In this document: positions 32,839 to 41,593 of the stretch, in pieces | How positions within the stretch are numbered: position 1 is the stretch's first letter | Layout of the letters: the number at the start of each line of letters is the position of its first letter | From: Acidimicrobiia bacterium | Lineage (GTDB): Bacteria; Actinomycetota; Acidimicrobiia; Spongiisociales; ZC4RG35 | NCBI GenBank assembly: GCA_025922945.1 | Contig: JAICGW010000005.1 | Coordinates: 1-50,767 of the forward strand | Direction: 5' to 3' | DNA: 50,767 nucleotides | The notes under the pieces: model-generated | The model's database searches: none | The model's input: only the letters and a program-made list of their open reading frames with translations | What the model was told of the DNA's origin: nothing | Translations under genes and position numbers: made by a program

Positions 32839-32841
32839 GGT
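32836..32841 (+). promoter_or_regulatory. -10 box for the MaoC-type gene (leaderless pattern)
   Basis: TAGGGT, starting at the nurA stop codon, followed by 6 bases and then GTG 32848. Confidence 0.45.
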
Positions 32842-32847
32842 TTGGGT

Positions 32848-33300
32848 GTGCCTGTTTTCGCACAAGTCTCCGATCTCGACGCCGCCGTTGGCACCGACCT
32901 GGGCTACTCGGATTGGATCGAAATCACTCAAGAGCGGATAGACCAATTCGCTCAGGCCACAAGTGACCACCAGTGGATCCACGTCGACCCTGAGAGGGCG
33001 GCCGTGGGACCGTTCGGCACCACGATCGCCCACGGCTACTTGACGCTGTCGCTGGCAGTGCCGCTGATGCAGCAATTCTTCAAGGTGGAGAACGCCCAAA
33101 TGGGCATCAACTACGGATCGAACAAAGTGCGCTTCATCTCCCCCGTGCCGGTTGGATCGCGGGTGCGAGCCAAGGGCACCATTGCAGGGGTGGAGGATTT
33201 CGGCAACGGCCGCCAGGTGACCCTCGACGTGACCTTCGAGATCGAAGGCAACGAGAAGCCCGCGTGCGTGGCCCAGGTGATCTCTCGGGTGTACGGATAG
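32848..33300 (+). CDS. MaoC-like (R)-specific enoyl-CoA hydratase
   Basis: A 150-residue hotdog-fold hydratase. The catalytic pair is visible in ATSDHQWIHVD (Asp40 and His45, the D-x4-H hydratase 2 pattern) and GTTIAHGYLTLSL is the following helix. Such enzymes hydrate trans-2-enoyl-CoA to (R)-3-hydroxyacyl-CoA. GTG 32848 gives the standard N-terminus. It lies ten bases after nurA but probably has its own promoter, and it faces gpsA with only 6 bases between stops. Confidence 0.9.
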   Translation: MPVFAQVSDLDAAVGTDLGYSDWIEITQERIDQFAQATSDHQWIHVDPERAAVGPFGTTIAHGYLTLSLAVPLMQQFFKVENAQMGINYGSNKVRFISPVPVGSRVRAKGTIAGVEDFGNGRQVTLDVTFEIEGNEKPACVAQVISRVYG

Positions 33301-33306
33301 GGGGAA

Positions 33307-34299
33307 TCAGACCTCGGCCTTGGAGGCCCGGGTCATGAGCGACAGCACCGCCTGGCGGGGGTGGTGACCGGCGTAGAGCACGTTCCCGACTTGGGCGGCG
33401 ATGGGCATCTCCACGCCGACCCGGTCGGCTAGCTCCAGCACCGCCCTCGTGGTCTTGACGCCTTCGGCGACCATATTCATCTCGCCCGTGATCTCGTCGA
33501 GGGACTTCCCGGCGGCGAGCCCAAGACCGACCCGATGGTTCCTGCTGTGAGGCGAAGTGCAGGTGGCGATGAGGTCGCCCATCCCGGCCAATCCGGAGAA
33601 GGTGGCGGGTGCACCCCCTAAGGCAACCCCGAGCCGGGTGAGCTCGGCCAAAGCGCGGGTGATCAAAGCTGCTCGGGTGTTGTCACCAAAGCCGAGCCCC
33701 GTTGACATCCCGGCGGCAATTGCCATCACATTCTTCAGGCTCCCGGCGAGCTCGCACCCAACGACGTCGTCGTTGGTGTACACCCGAAAGGTCGGCCCCA
33801 TGAACGTTGCCTGCACCTGGCTCGCCACCTCCGGATTCTTCATCGCCACGACGGCGGCGGTGGGGCTGCCCGCCATCACCTCGGTGGCGAGATTGGGTCC
33901 CGTGAGAACTCCGATGCGGTCGGGGTCATGGTCGGGTCGAAGGTAGACAACCACTTCAGTCATCCTCCGGAGCGTGTCAGCTTCGATTCCCTTGGTGAGC
34001 GAGACGATCGGGACCTGGTTTTCCACCTCTATATCCGTGAGCACTTCGGCAAACCCGTGGGAGGGAACGGCGATGGCAACGATGCTCGCTCCCTCGACTG
34101 CCTCCCTGAGATCAGTGGTGGCCTCGACCCCGGAGGGGAGCCGATGCCCCGGCAAATAGTCGGGGTTTTCCGAAGTGGCGTTGATGGTTTTTGCCAGTTC
34201 CTCTCGGCGCGCCCAAAGCCGCACCGCATGCTGGCGTGCTGCGAGCGCAGCGACGGCCGTTCCCCACGATCCGGCCCCGATGACGGCAATTCGGTCCAT
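33307..34299 (-). CDS. gpsA: Glycerol-3-phosphate dehydrogenase [NAD(P)+]
   Basis: GpsA reduces dihydroxyacetone phosphate to sn-glycerol-3-phosphate for phospholipid synthesis. The 330-residue protein begins IAVIGAGSWGTAVAALAA (nucleotide binding) and has VSLTKGIE, GVLTGPNLATEV, GCELAGSLKNVMAIAAG with the catalytic lysine, NTRAALITRALAELTRLG and GMGDLIATCTSPHSRN. Start is ATG 34299; the open frame to 34389 overlaps ychF and is not protein-like. The promoter overlaps that of ychF, 25 bases away. Confidence 0.95.
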   Translation of the reverse strand: MDRIAVIGAGSWGTAVAALAARQHAVRLWARREELAKTINATSENPDYLPGHRLPSGVEATTDLREAVEGASIVAIAVPSHGFAEVLTDIEVENQVPIVSLTKGIEADTLRRMTEVVVYLRPDHDPDRIGVLTGPNLATEVMAGSPTAAVVAMKNPEVASQVQATFMGPTFRVYTNDDVVGCELAGSLKNVMAIAAGMSTGLGFGDNTRAALITRALAELTRLGVALGGAPATFSGLAGMGDLIATCTSPHSRNHRVGLGLAAGKSLDEITGEMNMVAEGVKTTRAVLELADRVGVEMPIAAQVGNVLYAGHHPRQAVLSLMTRASKAEV

Positions 34300-34306
34300 T
34301 GCGGTC

Positions 34307-34317
34307 AAGGTAACAAT
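34307..34317. promoter_or_regulatory. Shared divergent -10 region of gpsA and ychF
   Basis: AAGGTAACAAT holds a minus-strand TACCTT (34312-34307), 7 bases from the gpsA ATG, and a plus-strand TAACAA(T) starting at 34311, 7-8 bases from the ychF ATG. The two boxes share the self-complementary TA at 34311-34312. Confidence 0.5.
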
Positions 34318-34324
34318 GGGTGGT

Positions 34325-35380
34325 ATGCCAAGGCTTGGAATCGTCGGCTTTCCCAACGTTGGCAAGACCACGCTCTTCAACGCCGTCACTGGTTTGTCGG
34401 CCCCGACCGGCGCTCATCCCTACAGCACCACCGAACCGAGGCTGGGAGTAGCAAGCGTGCCCGATCCCAAACTCGCGCGGGCCGCGATCCTGGAGGGCTC
34501 GGCGAAGATGACACCAGCCACGCTGGAGTTGCTCGACCTACCCCCGATGGTCCCCGGTCAGGCCGGCGGTCGCTTTCTCGGCCAGCTCCGCGAGATGGAG
34601 GCGTTGATCGTGGTTCTGAGAGCCTTCGGCGACCCCGCCATCTCCGATGAAGGCCTCGGACATGATCCGGTTGGCCAGGCAGAGGAGCTGCTCCTCGAAT
34701 TAGCCGTGGCGGACCATCAGGTCTTTGCCAAGAAGGCCGAGCGCGTTGCCAAAGAAGCAACTGCCGACTCCAGCCGACAGCCCATGGCCTCCGCCCTGGC
34801 CGAAGCGGCAAAGCATCTCGGAGATGGCGAACAACTACGGACCCGAAAATGGACGGAGGCTGCTCAGGAGTCCTTCCGCGATCTGGCCCCGTTGACTTAC
34901 AAGCCGGCCATCTGGGTCATCAACGTCGATGAGTTCGAGACCGGAACAGAGAGTCTGATCGACAAGGTGGCTGGAGTCGTTCCCGAGGGCGACGTGGTGG
35001 TTGCCCTCAGCGCCCGGATCGAGGAGGAGGGTTCGTTGCTCAGCGCCGAGGAACGGGCTGAGCTGTTTGAGGGGTTGGGACTGGGCGAAGGCGCTCTGGC
35101 CAAGATGGTCGGGGCCGCTTATCAAAGCCTGGGTTTGATCTCCTTCTACACCCTCGGTCCCAAGGAGGCCCGAGCCTGGACGGTGCGAGCCGGCGCCCCG
35201 GTCCCGGAGGCGGCGGGGAAGATCCATTCCGACCTGGAGCGGGGCTTCATTCGCGCCGAAGTAGCCGGAATCGATGAGGTGATCTCCGCCGGTGGCTGGG
35301 ATCGAACCAAGCCCCGGACCGAGGGAAAGGATTACCAGGTGGCGGTCGGAGACGTCTTGGTAATTCGCTTCTCGGTCTAG
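34325..35380 (+). CDS. ychF: YchF/OLA1-type ribosome-associated ATPase
   Basis: A 351-residue Obg-family P-loop protein. It has LGIVGFPNVGKTTLFNAVTG (G1), a G3-like ELLDLPPMVPGQAGG region where canonical members read DIAGLVKGA, and a C-terminal TGS domain ending in IHSDLERGFIRAEV and YQVAVGDVLVIRF, which is diagnostic for YchF. The family prefers ATP over GTP and binds ribosomes. The G2/G3 segment is more divergent than usual. Start ATG 34325 is supported by the -10 box and by homology at the first residue. Confidence 0.88.
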   Translation: MPRLGIVGFPNVGKTTLFNAVTGLSAPTGAHPYSTTEPRLGVASVPDPKLARAAILEGSAKMTPATLELLDLPPMVPGQAGGRFLGQLREMEALIVVLRAFGDPAISDEGLGHDPVGQAEELLLELAVADHQVFAKKAERVAKEATADSSRQPMASALAEAAKHLGDGEQLRTRKWTEAAQESFRDLAPLTYKPAIWVINVDEFETGTESLIDKVAGVVPEGDVVVALSARIEEEGSLLSAEERAELFEGLGLGEGALAKMVGAAYQSLGLISFYTLGPKEARAWTVRAGAPVPEAAGKIHSDLERGFIRAEVAGIDEVISAGGWDRTKPRTEGKDYQVAVGDVLVIRFSV

Positions 35381-35435
35381 ACCAACTTCTTGTGGATAAC
35401 AAATCCCCTGACGGCCCGCTTCTGGATGAAGTGTC

Positions 35436-35610
35436 TAGATATCATCGACCCGGACCGTTAGGTGGCCCCACACCTGCGGTTCCCCAACCCCACGACAGGG
35501 GTCGCGCGGGACACCCCTGGCGCCCGCGCCGATGGATTCCCTGTCGGCTCTTCGCAAAGAAGAGCAGGCGGGGCTCCGGTTCCCCCCTTGCCGGAGCCCC
35601 GCTCTGTTTC
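35436..35610 (+). ncRNA. Candidate structured small RNA between ychF and gcvP
   Basis: The stretch 35381-35824 is the only one over 300 bases without a gene. A TAGATAT box at 35436 is followed by four hairpins in series: AGGTG/CACCT (35460-35475), CAGGGGT/ACCCCTG (35496-35519), GCTCTTC/GAAGAGC (35547-35565) and a 12-bp GC-rich stem (35568-35602) ending in TCTGTTTCTG. The AGAGC at 35561-35565 could pair either with the upstream arm or with GCTCT at 35601-35605, so two exclusive folds are possible. I see no match to 6S, SRP, RNase P, tmRNA or tRNA. It may be an independent RNA or the ychF trailer. Confidence 0.4.
35568..35608 (+). terminator. Strong hairpin terminator upstream of gcvP
   Basis: GCGGGGCTCCGG (35568-35579) pairs perfectly with CCGGAGCCCCGC (35591-35602) around an 11-base loop, followed by a T-rich TCTGTTT. 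It isolates the glycine riboswitch transcript from upstream transcription. Confidence 0.7.
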
Positions 35611-35666
35611 TGCCGGTCCCGAGCGCTTTGACTCTGAAACCAGTGAACCGGATCGGGCTCCGCTGG

Positions 35667-35672
35667 TACCAT
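35667..35672 (+). promoter_or_regulatory. -10 box for the glycine riboswitch / gcvP transcript
   Basis: TACCAT, with an expected transcription start near 35679, just ahead of the aptamer. Confidence 0.45.
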
Positions 35673-35685
35673 GCGAGCGCTGTCA

Positions 35686-35775
35686 AAACCGGACGGGAGA
35701 GACCCCCTGAGCGGGGTCGCCGAAGGGGCAACTGCATCCCCGCAATCTCTCAGGCCTAAGGACCGTTCGGCGAGG
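35686..35775 (+). promoter_or_regulatory. Glycine riboswitch (single aptamer)
   Basis: Conserved glycine-aptamer blocks occur in order: GGGAGAG (35695-35701), GCCGAAGGGGCAA (35719-35731) and AATCTCTCAGGC (35744-35755) followed by AAGGACCG. The closing P1 helix forms between CCGGAC (35689-35694) and GTTCGG (35765-35770). I do not see a complete second aptamer; the 50 bases up to the gcvP ATG may hold the partial partner helix typical of singlet glycine switches. Binding of glycine normally turns on glycine cleavage genes, which fits gcvP directly downstream. Confidence 0.88.
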
Positions 35776-35824
35776 CGAGGCTGAAGGCAAACCGCTGACA
35801 GTCGGGGAGCGAAGGGACGACCCG

Positions 35825-38653
35825 ATGGAAGTTCTGACCGACTTCTCCCGCCGCCACCTGGGACCGCGCCCTGCTGACCTCGCCAAGATGCTGGCCGAGA
35901 TAGGGACAGGCTCGATTGATGAGCTCATCGACGAGACCCTTCCCGGGCCGATCAGGATTGCCGAGGAGCTCGCCCTCCCTCCCGCCCTCAGCGAGCCCGA
36001 GGCCTTGGTGGAGATGCGCCGATTGGCGGACAAGAACCAGGTGTTCACTCAGATGATCGGTCTCGGGTACTACGACACGTTCACCCCGTCGGTGATCTTG
36101 CGCAACGTCCTCGAGAACCCTGCTTGGTACACGGCCTACACCCCATATCAACCCGAGATCTCCCAGGGCCGGCTCGAATTGTTGCTCACGTTCCAGACGA
36201 TGGTCACCGACCTCTGTGGACTCGACGTGGCCAACGCCTCGCTTCTCGATGAGGGGACGGCCGCGGCAGAAGCGATGACGATGTGCCGGCGACTGGCGAC
36301 GGGCGATCGCAAAGTGTTCTGGATCGATCGCGGGTGTCATCCGCAAACCATCGCCGTGGTGACGACGCGGGCCGAGCCGGTTGGTATCGAGGTGCGGATC
36401 GCCGAACCTGGCGACTTTGACTTCGCTGACGCGTTTGGAGCCCTGCTCGCCTATCCGTCGTCGGCTGGAGCGCTAGAAGACCATCGTTCTGTGATCGGCG
36501 CCGCCCACGCCGCCGATTCTTTGATCGCAGTGGTCACCGACCTTCTCGCGCTCACCGTCCTCGTTCCTCCCGGAGAACTCGGGGCAGACATCGCGGTGGG
36601 CTCATCGCAGAGGTTTGGCGTCCCCTTGGGCTTCGGCGGCCCCCATGCCGCGTTTATCGCCACCCGTCAAAGCATGGTGCGCGCCCTCCCCGGTCGCCTG
36701 GTAGGAGTGTCGAAGGACACCGCTGGTCGCACTGCTTTCCGGCTGGCCCTCCAAACGCGGGAGCAACACATACGTCGGGAGAAAGCGACTTCCAACGTCT
36801 GCACCGCTCAGGTCTTGCTGGCCATCATGGCGGCCCTCTATGCCTGCTGGCACGGACCAGAAGGGCTGGTGGCGATCGCCCGTCGGGTCAACCACCTCAC
36901 GGGGCGGTTGGCGGCGTCGATCCTTGGGGCAGGGATGACGGTCGAGAACCCGACCTGGTTTGACACCCTCACCGTGTCGGTCCCCGGCCAGTCCCGGGCC
37001 ATGGTGGAGGCGGCGCGGGCCCGGGGGATAAACCTCCGGTTGGTGGACGAGGATCGTCTAGGCATCTCCTGCGACGAGACCACGACCGAGGGCCACTTGC
37101 AACTCCTCGCCGAGGCGTTTGGGATCTCGCTCGTCGAGGCGTCCGCAGAGGGGATTCCGCCGGCTCTGGCCCGGCAGGGAGAGTTCCTCACCCATGAAGT
37201 GTTCGACCGCTATCGATCCGAGCACGAGATGCTGCGATACCTCCGACGCCTGGCGGACAAAGACCTGGCTCTCGATCGAACGATGATTCCGCTCGGCTCC
37301 TGCACGATGAAATTGAACGCGGCGACCGAAATGATCCCGATCACCCTGGAAGGCTTCGCCCGCATCCATCCCTTTGCTCCCCGCGAGCAGACCGAGGGTT
37401 ATCGAGAGCTCATCGAGAGCTTGGCCGGCTACCTCGAAGCCATCACCGGTTACGAAAAGGTTTCGCTACAGCCCAACGCCGGCTCGCAGGGAGAACTGGC
37501 CGGGCTGCTGGCCATCCGCGCCTATCACCGCTCCCGCGGCGATGAAGGACGCGATTTATGCTTGATTCCCTCTTCGGCCCATGGCACCAATGCCGCCTCC
37601 GCGGTGATGGCGGGTATGGAGGTGATGGTCGTCGCCTGCGACGAAGAGGGCAACGTCGATCTGTCCGACCTCGAGGCCAAGTGCGCTTCCCACGCCGATC
37701 GGCTGTCGGCGGTGATGGTGACTTATCCATCGACCCACGGGGTTTTTGAGGAGGGCGTCCGGGGACTTTGCGAAACGGTCCACCGCTTCGGCGGCCAGGT
37801 TTACGTCGATGGAGCCAACCTCAACGCCATGGTGGGGCTGGCGCAGCCGGGGAAGTTCGGTGCCGACGTCTCTCATCTGAATCTGCACAAGACCTTCACC
37901 ATTCCCCATGGTGGCGGGGGGCCGGGCGTGGGGCCGATCGGTGTCCGCGCCCATCTAGCTCCGTTTCTGCCCTCGCACCCCCTGGTGGCGGACGCCGGTC
38001 CGGATACGGGGGTAGGGGCGATCGCGTCCGCGCCGTGGGGATCTGCGGGCATCCTTCCGATCCCCTACGCCTACATCCGAATGATGGGTGCGACAGGATT
38101 GCGGCGGGCATCTGAGGTGGCGATCATCGGTGCCAATTATCTGGCGACCCGCCTCGAGAGCCACTTTCCGGTTCTCTACCGAGGTGTCGCCGGACGGGTG
38201 GCGCACGAATGCATTCTCGACCTGCGGCCGCTCCAGCGAACGACCGGGATCGGGGCCGAGGATGTGGCGAAGCGGCTGGCGGATTACGGATTTCATGCTC
38301 CCACCTTGAGCTTTCCCGTTGCCGGGACTCTCATGGTCGAGCCGACCGAGAGCGAGTCTCTGGCCGAGCTTGACCGATTCTGCGAGGCCATGATCGGCAT
38401 TCGTGAAGAGATCGCGAGGGTCGAGAGCGGCGAGTGGACCGAGGATGAGAGCCCCCTCCGCCGGGCCCCGCACACGTCCGTCGACGTTGCCTCCGACGCC
38501 TGGGACCGGGCATATTCACGCGAGCTGGCGGCGTTTCCCACCGAGAGACAACGGCTCAACAAATACTGGCCGCCGGTATCAAGGATTGACGGGGCGGGAG
38601 GCGACCGTAACCTGATTTGTGCGTGTCCACCGCTTGAGGATTACGCCCCGTGA
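35825..38653 (+). CDS. gcvP: Glycine dehydrogenase (decarboxylating), P-protein of the glycine cleavage system
   Basis: GcvP is the PLP enzyme that decarboxylates glycine and passes the aminomethyl group to the lipoyl arm of GcvH. The 942-residue protein is the fused single-chain form. It has [14 protein letters not shown] at the start, [22 protein letters not shown], and in the second half [28 protein letters not shown] and the PLP lysine in [18 protein letters not shown] (near residue 690). The ATG follows the glycine riboswitch by about 50 bases. gcvT and gcvH are not in the window. Confidence 0.96.
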   Translation: MEVLTDFSRRHLGPRPADLAKMLAEIGTGSIDELIDETLPGPIRIAEELALPPALSEPEALVEMRRLADKNQVFTQMIGLGYYDTFTPSVILRNVLENPAWYTAYTPYQPEISQGRLELLLTFQTMVTDLCGLDVANASLLDEGTAAAEAMTMCRRLATGDRKVFWIDRGCHPQTIAVVTTRAEPVGIEVRIAEPGDFDFADAFGALLAYPSSAGALEDHRSVIGAAHAADSLIAVVTDLLALTVLVPPGELGADIAVGSSQRFGVPLGFGGPHAAFIATRQSMVRALPGRLVGVSKDTAGRTAFRLALQTREQHIRREKATSNVCTAQVLLAIMAALYACWHGPEGLVAIARRVNHLTGRLAASILGAGMTVENPTWFDTLTVSVPGQSRAMVEAARARGINLRLVDEDRLGISCDETTTEGHLQLLAEAFGISLVEASAEGIPPALARQGEFLTHEVFDRYRSEHEMLRYLRRLADKDLALDRTMIPLGSCTMKLNAATEMIPITLEGFARIHPFAPREQTEGYRELIESLAGYLEAITGYEKVSLQPNAGSQGELAGLLAIRAYHRSRGDEGRDLCLIPSSAHGTNAASAVMAGMEVMVVACDEEGNVDLSDLEAKCASHADRLSAVMVTYPSTHGVFEEGVRGLCETVHRFGGQVYVDGANLNAMVGLAQPGKFGADVSHLNLHKTFTIPHGGGGPGVGPIGVRAHLAPFLPSHPLVADAGPDTGVGAIASAPWGSAGILPIPYAYIRMMGATGLRRASEVAIIGANYLATRLESHFPVLYRGVAGRVAHECILDLRPLQRTTGIGAEDVAKRLADYGFHAPTLSFPVAGTLMVEPTESESLAELDRFCEAMIGIREEIARVESGEWTEDESPLRRAPHTSVDVASDAWDRAYSRELAAFPTERQRLNKYWPPVSRIDGAGGDRNLICACPPLEDYAP

Positions 38654-38744
38654 GCGGGGAGAATCCGCCCTTGACGGCTGAAGTCGGGGATGGGATGGTG
38701 TTTCGGCTCAAGATTCGATTTCGCGGGCCGAGTTAGAGGTTCAT

Positions 38745-40118
38745 TTGCAATTCAAAGGATCCCTTCGTTCCCCCGGTGACCGTGGTCCCGGAATAAGCGT
38801 TTCGCTGGTGGTAGATGACTACCACCTCGAGATTCTGCGCGGGACCGATCTGATGGGCCGCTGGTATCTCGCCGACGTCGAGGTCAAGCGAGAGATCGCC
38901 GAGCGCTTCACCCTCTTCCTGGGCGATGACGAGATGGAGTTCCTCGCCGACGATGCCTTGGTGTTTGCTTATGAAGGCGTTACCCGCATGCAACAGGGTT
39001 GGGTGAATGCCAAAAAGCGCAAGCGCCGTCATCGGCGGGCGGCGGCCGATGCCGCTCGGCGTAAAGACGAGGCTCCGGTCGAGTCCGCACCGATGCCGGT
39101 GAAGGTCGACGAGCCTCCGCGGCCGCAAGCGCCGAAGAAGGTACCCACCTCCGATCTGGCCAAGAAACTGGCGGCCATTGCCTCGGCCGAAGCCGCCGCC
39201 AACGAGGAGTCCGACAAGCGGCGTCTCACCTGGGCAGAGGCGGAAGCCCTCGAGTTGGCTCAGAGTGCCAAGACCGAACCCCCTCCGCCGGCCAAGAAGC
39301 CGCGCAAACGGGCGGCACCCAAAGAAGAACCCGCAGCCCCGCCCTTCACCGAGCCGGTGCCCTCGGGTCCGCTCTTCACCGAGCCGACTTCTCCACCGCC
39401 TGCCCCTCCTCGCAAACCGCGCCGGGTCGAGCCGGCGCCCGTCGCGCCATCCGTGGTCGCTCCACCCGCCGCCGAAGCCCCCGACGTGGCGCCCCCCAAG
39501 CGCAAGCGCACCCCGAAGCCGCCGATCGAAGCAACTCCGATCGAAGCAACTCCGATCGAAGCAACACCGATCGAAGCAACACCGATCGAAGCAACACCGA
39601 TCGAAGCAACGCCGATCGAGGAGCCGCCGCTCGGCGAGCCGGCAGAGACCGAATATCCGGAGCCAGCCTGGATAGCACCGCCGCCCCCAGCGCGCTTGGT
39701 GACAGTCGACCTTTCTGTCGAGGAGCCGGTGGTAATCGAGACCCCCTTGGCGGGCGAGGAGCCTCCAGCGGCACCAATCCCGCCCGAGATCGAAGACGAA
39801 TCGAGCGACGAGCTCACCAAGCGTCGGCAGCGGAGAAAAAGCCGTCGTGAAGCAGTGGCCGACGTGCAGGTGCCGGATCAGGAGACGGAAGCCCGCCAGA
39901 TCACCAACATCGAGGCGGCGCGGGGAAAGGTCAAGGAGCCGAAGGGAGCGGGCCATCACCCGGCGGAAACCAACGTGGGTCTACTGGCCAAGCTGCGACG
40001 GCCGCCCAAGGCCGATCAGGAACACATCCACACCTATGAGGAGTCACGATCAGCCGGTGGGCTCACCCGCCGGGTTTGCGTCGAGTGCAATCACGTCTCG
40101 ATTACGTCTGACGATTGA
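38745..40118 (+). CDS. Repeat-rich protein with N-terminal folded domain, (IEATP)n and a C-terminal CxxC
   Basis: I do not recognise a family. The 457-residue product starts at TTG 38745. Residues about 1-85 are a compact beta-rich domain (VSLVVDDYHLEILRGTD...LFLGDDEMEFLADDALVFAYEG). Then comes a basic Ala/Lys/Arg segment, a Pro-rich region with six to seven IEATP repeats (about residues 260-292, encoded by 15-bp DNA repeats), more acidic Pro-rich sequence, a basic patch KRRQRRKSRRE, and a tail with HIHTYEE...RRVCVECNHVS that could bind zinc. It has no signal peptide. A nucleic-acid-associated role is plausible but unproven. An H1-like protein is encoded convergently next to it. Confidence 0.7.
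   Translation: MQFKGSLRSPGDRGPGISVSLVVDDYHLEILRGTDLMGRWYLADVEVKREIAERFTLFLGDDEMEFLADDALVFAYEGVTRMQQGWVNAKKRKRRHRRAAADAARRKDEAPVESAPMPVKVDEPPRPQAPKKVPTSDLAKKLAAIASAEAAANEESDKRRLTWAEAEALELAQSAKTEPPPPAKKPRKRAAPKEEPAAPPFTEPVPSGPLFTEPTSPPPAPPRKPRRVEPAPVAPSVVAPPAAEAPDVAPPKRKRTPKPPIEATPIEATPIEATPIEATPIEATPIEATPIEEPPLGEPAETEYPEPAWIAPPPPARLVTVDLSVEEPVVIETPLAGEEPPAAPIPPEIEDESSDELTKRRQRRKSRREAVADVQVPDQETEARQITNIEAARGKVKEPKGAGHHPAETNVGLLAKLRRPPKADQEHIHTYEESRSAGGLTRRVCVECNHVSITSDD
39522..39620 (+). repeat. 15-bp tandem repeat coding for IEATP
   Basis: The unit CCGATCGAAGCAACT and its variants recur six times in register from 39522 to 39611, with a partial seventh. Changes fall mostly at the last base of the unit (third codon position), so the repeat is kept at the protein level as well. 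Confidence 0.9.
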
Positions 40119-40124
40119 ACGAAC

Positions 40125-40161
40125 AAAACCCCGGATCTCCGAAAGGGGGATCCGGGGTTTT
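40125..40161. terminator. Bidirectional rho-independent terminator
   Basis: AAAACCCCGGATC (40125-40137) and GATCCGGGGTTTT (40149-40161) form a perfect 13-bp stem with A and T tracts on both ends, so it can stop transcription from both the repeat protein gene and the convergent H1-like gene. Confidence 0.9.
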
Positions 40162-40172
40162 GAGTTTCTTGG

Positions 40173-40382
40173 CTAGCGCTTCTTGGCAGTCTTTCGAGCG
40201 GTGCTCTTGCGCGCCATCTTCTTGGCTGGTGCCTTCTTTGCCGCAGCCTTGCGGGCTGGAGCCTTCTTGGCGGTTGCCTTCTTCGTGGTCTTCTTGGCGG
40301 CGGACTTCTTCGCCGTCGACTTCTTGGCAGGGGCCTTCTTGGCCGCGGCCTTCTTGCGAGCCGGGGCTTTCTTGGTTGCCAT
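40173..40382 (-). CDS. Lys/Ala-rich histone-H1-like DNA-binding protein
   Basis: A 69-residue protein made almost only of Lys, Ala, Pro, Arg and Thr, with repeated AAKKAPAKK and ATKKAPARK units. This composition is that of eukaryotic H1 tails and of the C-terminal tails of actinobacterial HU (HupB), but the HU body is missing. It is probably a small nucleoid-associated protein that neutralises DNA charge. ATG 40382 has a strong GGAGG seven bases upstream, which suggests high expression. Codon use is dominated by AAG/GCC as expected. Confidence 0.82.
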   Translation of the reverse strand: MATKKAPARKKAAAKKAPAKKSTAKKSAAKKTTKKATAKKAPARKAAAKKAPAKKMARKSTARKTAKKR

Positions 40383-40482
40383 TTGTCCTCCTTCGAGCGC
40401 ACCGGTTTGTGCGCGTACGCGTTACAAGAAGAATTCAATACAAAACCGCATCATCGTGTTGCGATTTAGTTAAGGGCCTGAA

Positions 40483-41586
40483 TCACCGTGTGGCCGCACG
40501 ATGAACCAGCGCCCTCAGTTGACTCATGGCCTCGGTATAAGTGAGCCCTTCAATCGCTTCGGAGTAGGTCAGCACTCGCCGCATCCAAAGTCTGAAGGCC
40601 ACCTCTTGCCAGTCCGGAGATGAGGCATCGAACTTCTCCAGCAGAACCCCCAACACTGCAAGCCAGGTCGCCGCGTGCAGATCCTTGAGGTCCTGATCGA
40701 AGTGCTGATGCAGAAGCTCTAGTTGATCGGGGGACCACGGTTGCAGCGCGAGAGCCCGGGTCGCGTCTACGTCGTAGGCGATCCGCTGGATCGCGGCAGG
40801 TGCCTCGTCGGACCCGGCTGACTCCGCGAAATGCCTGATGGGCCGAGGCGCACTCGCTCCGCGGAGGCGTTGCAGGGTATGTAGGCATTCGAGAAGCATC
40901 GTCCGTAGCTCCTCGAGGCTTCCATAGAGTTGATGATCCTTTCCCTGGGGAGCGAAGGTCTCATAGATGGAAAGGCCGTGCGCCACGGAGCGGTGGGTAA
41001 TGGCCGTGTCGATCCCCCAATCGCTCTGGGCGACCACAACAGGATCGGACGTCAGCACCGCTACCGAATCTCTCTCGAATGCGACCTCGCCCGACATGGG
41101 TTGTTCGATCCACGGCAGAACCGATTCCGGCCAGAGCAGCCCAAAACCCGGTCTCGTGACCATCCAGGTGATCATCCCGTCGGTGGGAGATCTGGGGTAG
41201 AAGTGTCGAACGGCCTGAAAGCCCTTATCGAGCGCCGACTCGGCTCGCTCGATCCAGCTGCGGTCAAACGATCTGATATCGGCGTCGTAGAAGTGGAGGC
41301 GCTGAAAGCCGGTTTCGTCGAGGAAAAAGCGAAAGCCGGTGTTGATGGCGTCTCCTTTGCCAGGGCGAAAGCTCCCGATCCGGCGCTGGGGGACCAGATC
41401 GATCCCATGGCTGCCTCCCACGAGTTCTCCGACCGCGGCGTTGACCGTCCCATCGTCGCCATGGATTCCTAGCACCAGGCCCACAGCCGGATGCGCTCGC
41501 GCCTCCTCCAGGGTGGCGGCGACCAGGTCTGGTGCCTCGGAGAGAAACGGGACGGCTACGAGCGACTGAGCCGGAGCCGATGACAC
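40483..41586 (-). CDS. mgs: Mannosylglycerate synthase (GT78 family)
   Basis: This single-step enzyme transfers mannose from GDP-mannose to D-glycerate, making the compatible solute mannosylglycerate. The 367-residue protein closely follows the Rhodothermus marinus enzyme from memory: RPGKGDAINTGFRFFLDET, the metal-binding DAD at 101-103 in LHFYDADIRSF, VRHFYPRSPTDGMITWM, PGFGLLWPESVLPWIEQP, SDWGIDT, and GKDHQLYGSLEELRTMLLEC with the second metal-ligand histidine. GTG 41586 begins just before VAVPF. It diverges from manC, which supplies its donor sugar nucleotide. Glucosylglycerate activity is an alternative. Confidence 0.88.
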   Translation of the reverse strand: MSSAPAQSLVAVPFLSEAPDLVAATLEEARAHPAVGLVLGIHGDDGTVNAAVGELVGGSHGIDLVPQRRIGSFRPGKGDAINTGFRFFLDETGFQRLHFYDADIRSFDRSWIERAESALDKGFQAVRHFYPRSPTDGMITWMVTRPGFGLLWPESVLPWIEQPMSGEVAFERDSVAVLTSDPVVVAQSDWGIDTAITHRSVAHGLSIYETFAPQGKDHQLYGSLEELRTMLLECLHTLQRLRGASAPRPIRHFAESAGSDEAPAAIQRIAYDVDATRALALQPWSPDQLELLHQHFDQDLKDLHAATWLAVLGVLLEKFDASSPDWQEVAFRLWMRRVLTYSEAIEGLTYTEAMSQLRALVHRAATR

Positions 41587-41593
41587 GCCGCGA

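Noticed and set aside
31103-33099. Long minus-strand open frames opposite sbcC and nurA
   Set aside because: They have no recognisable domains, start inside each other and lie antisense to convincing genes.
35568-35602. tRNA-like T-arm in the stem before gcvP
   Set aside because: No acceptor, D or anticodon arms can be drawn; it is a simple terminator stem.
39522-39620. CRISPR-like array of short repeats
   Set aside because: The 15-bp units are directly adjacent without spacers and code in frame for IEATP.
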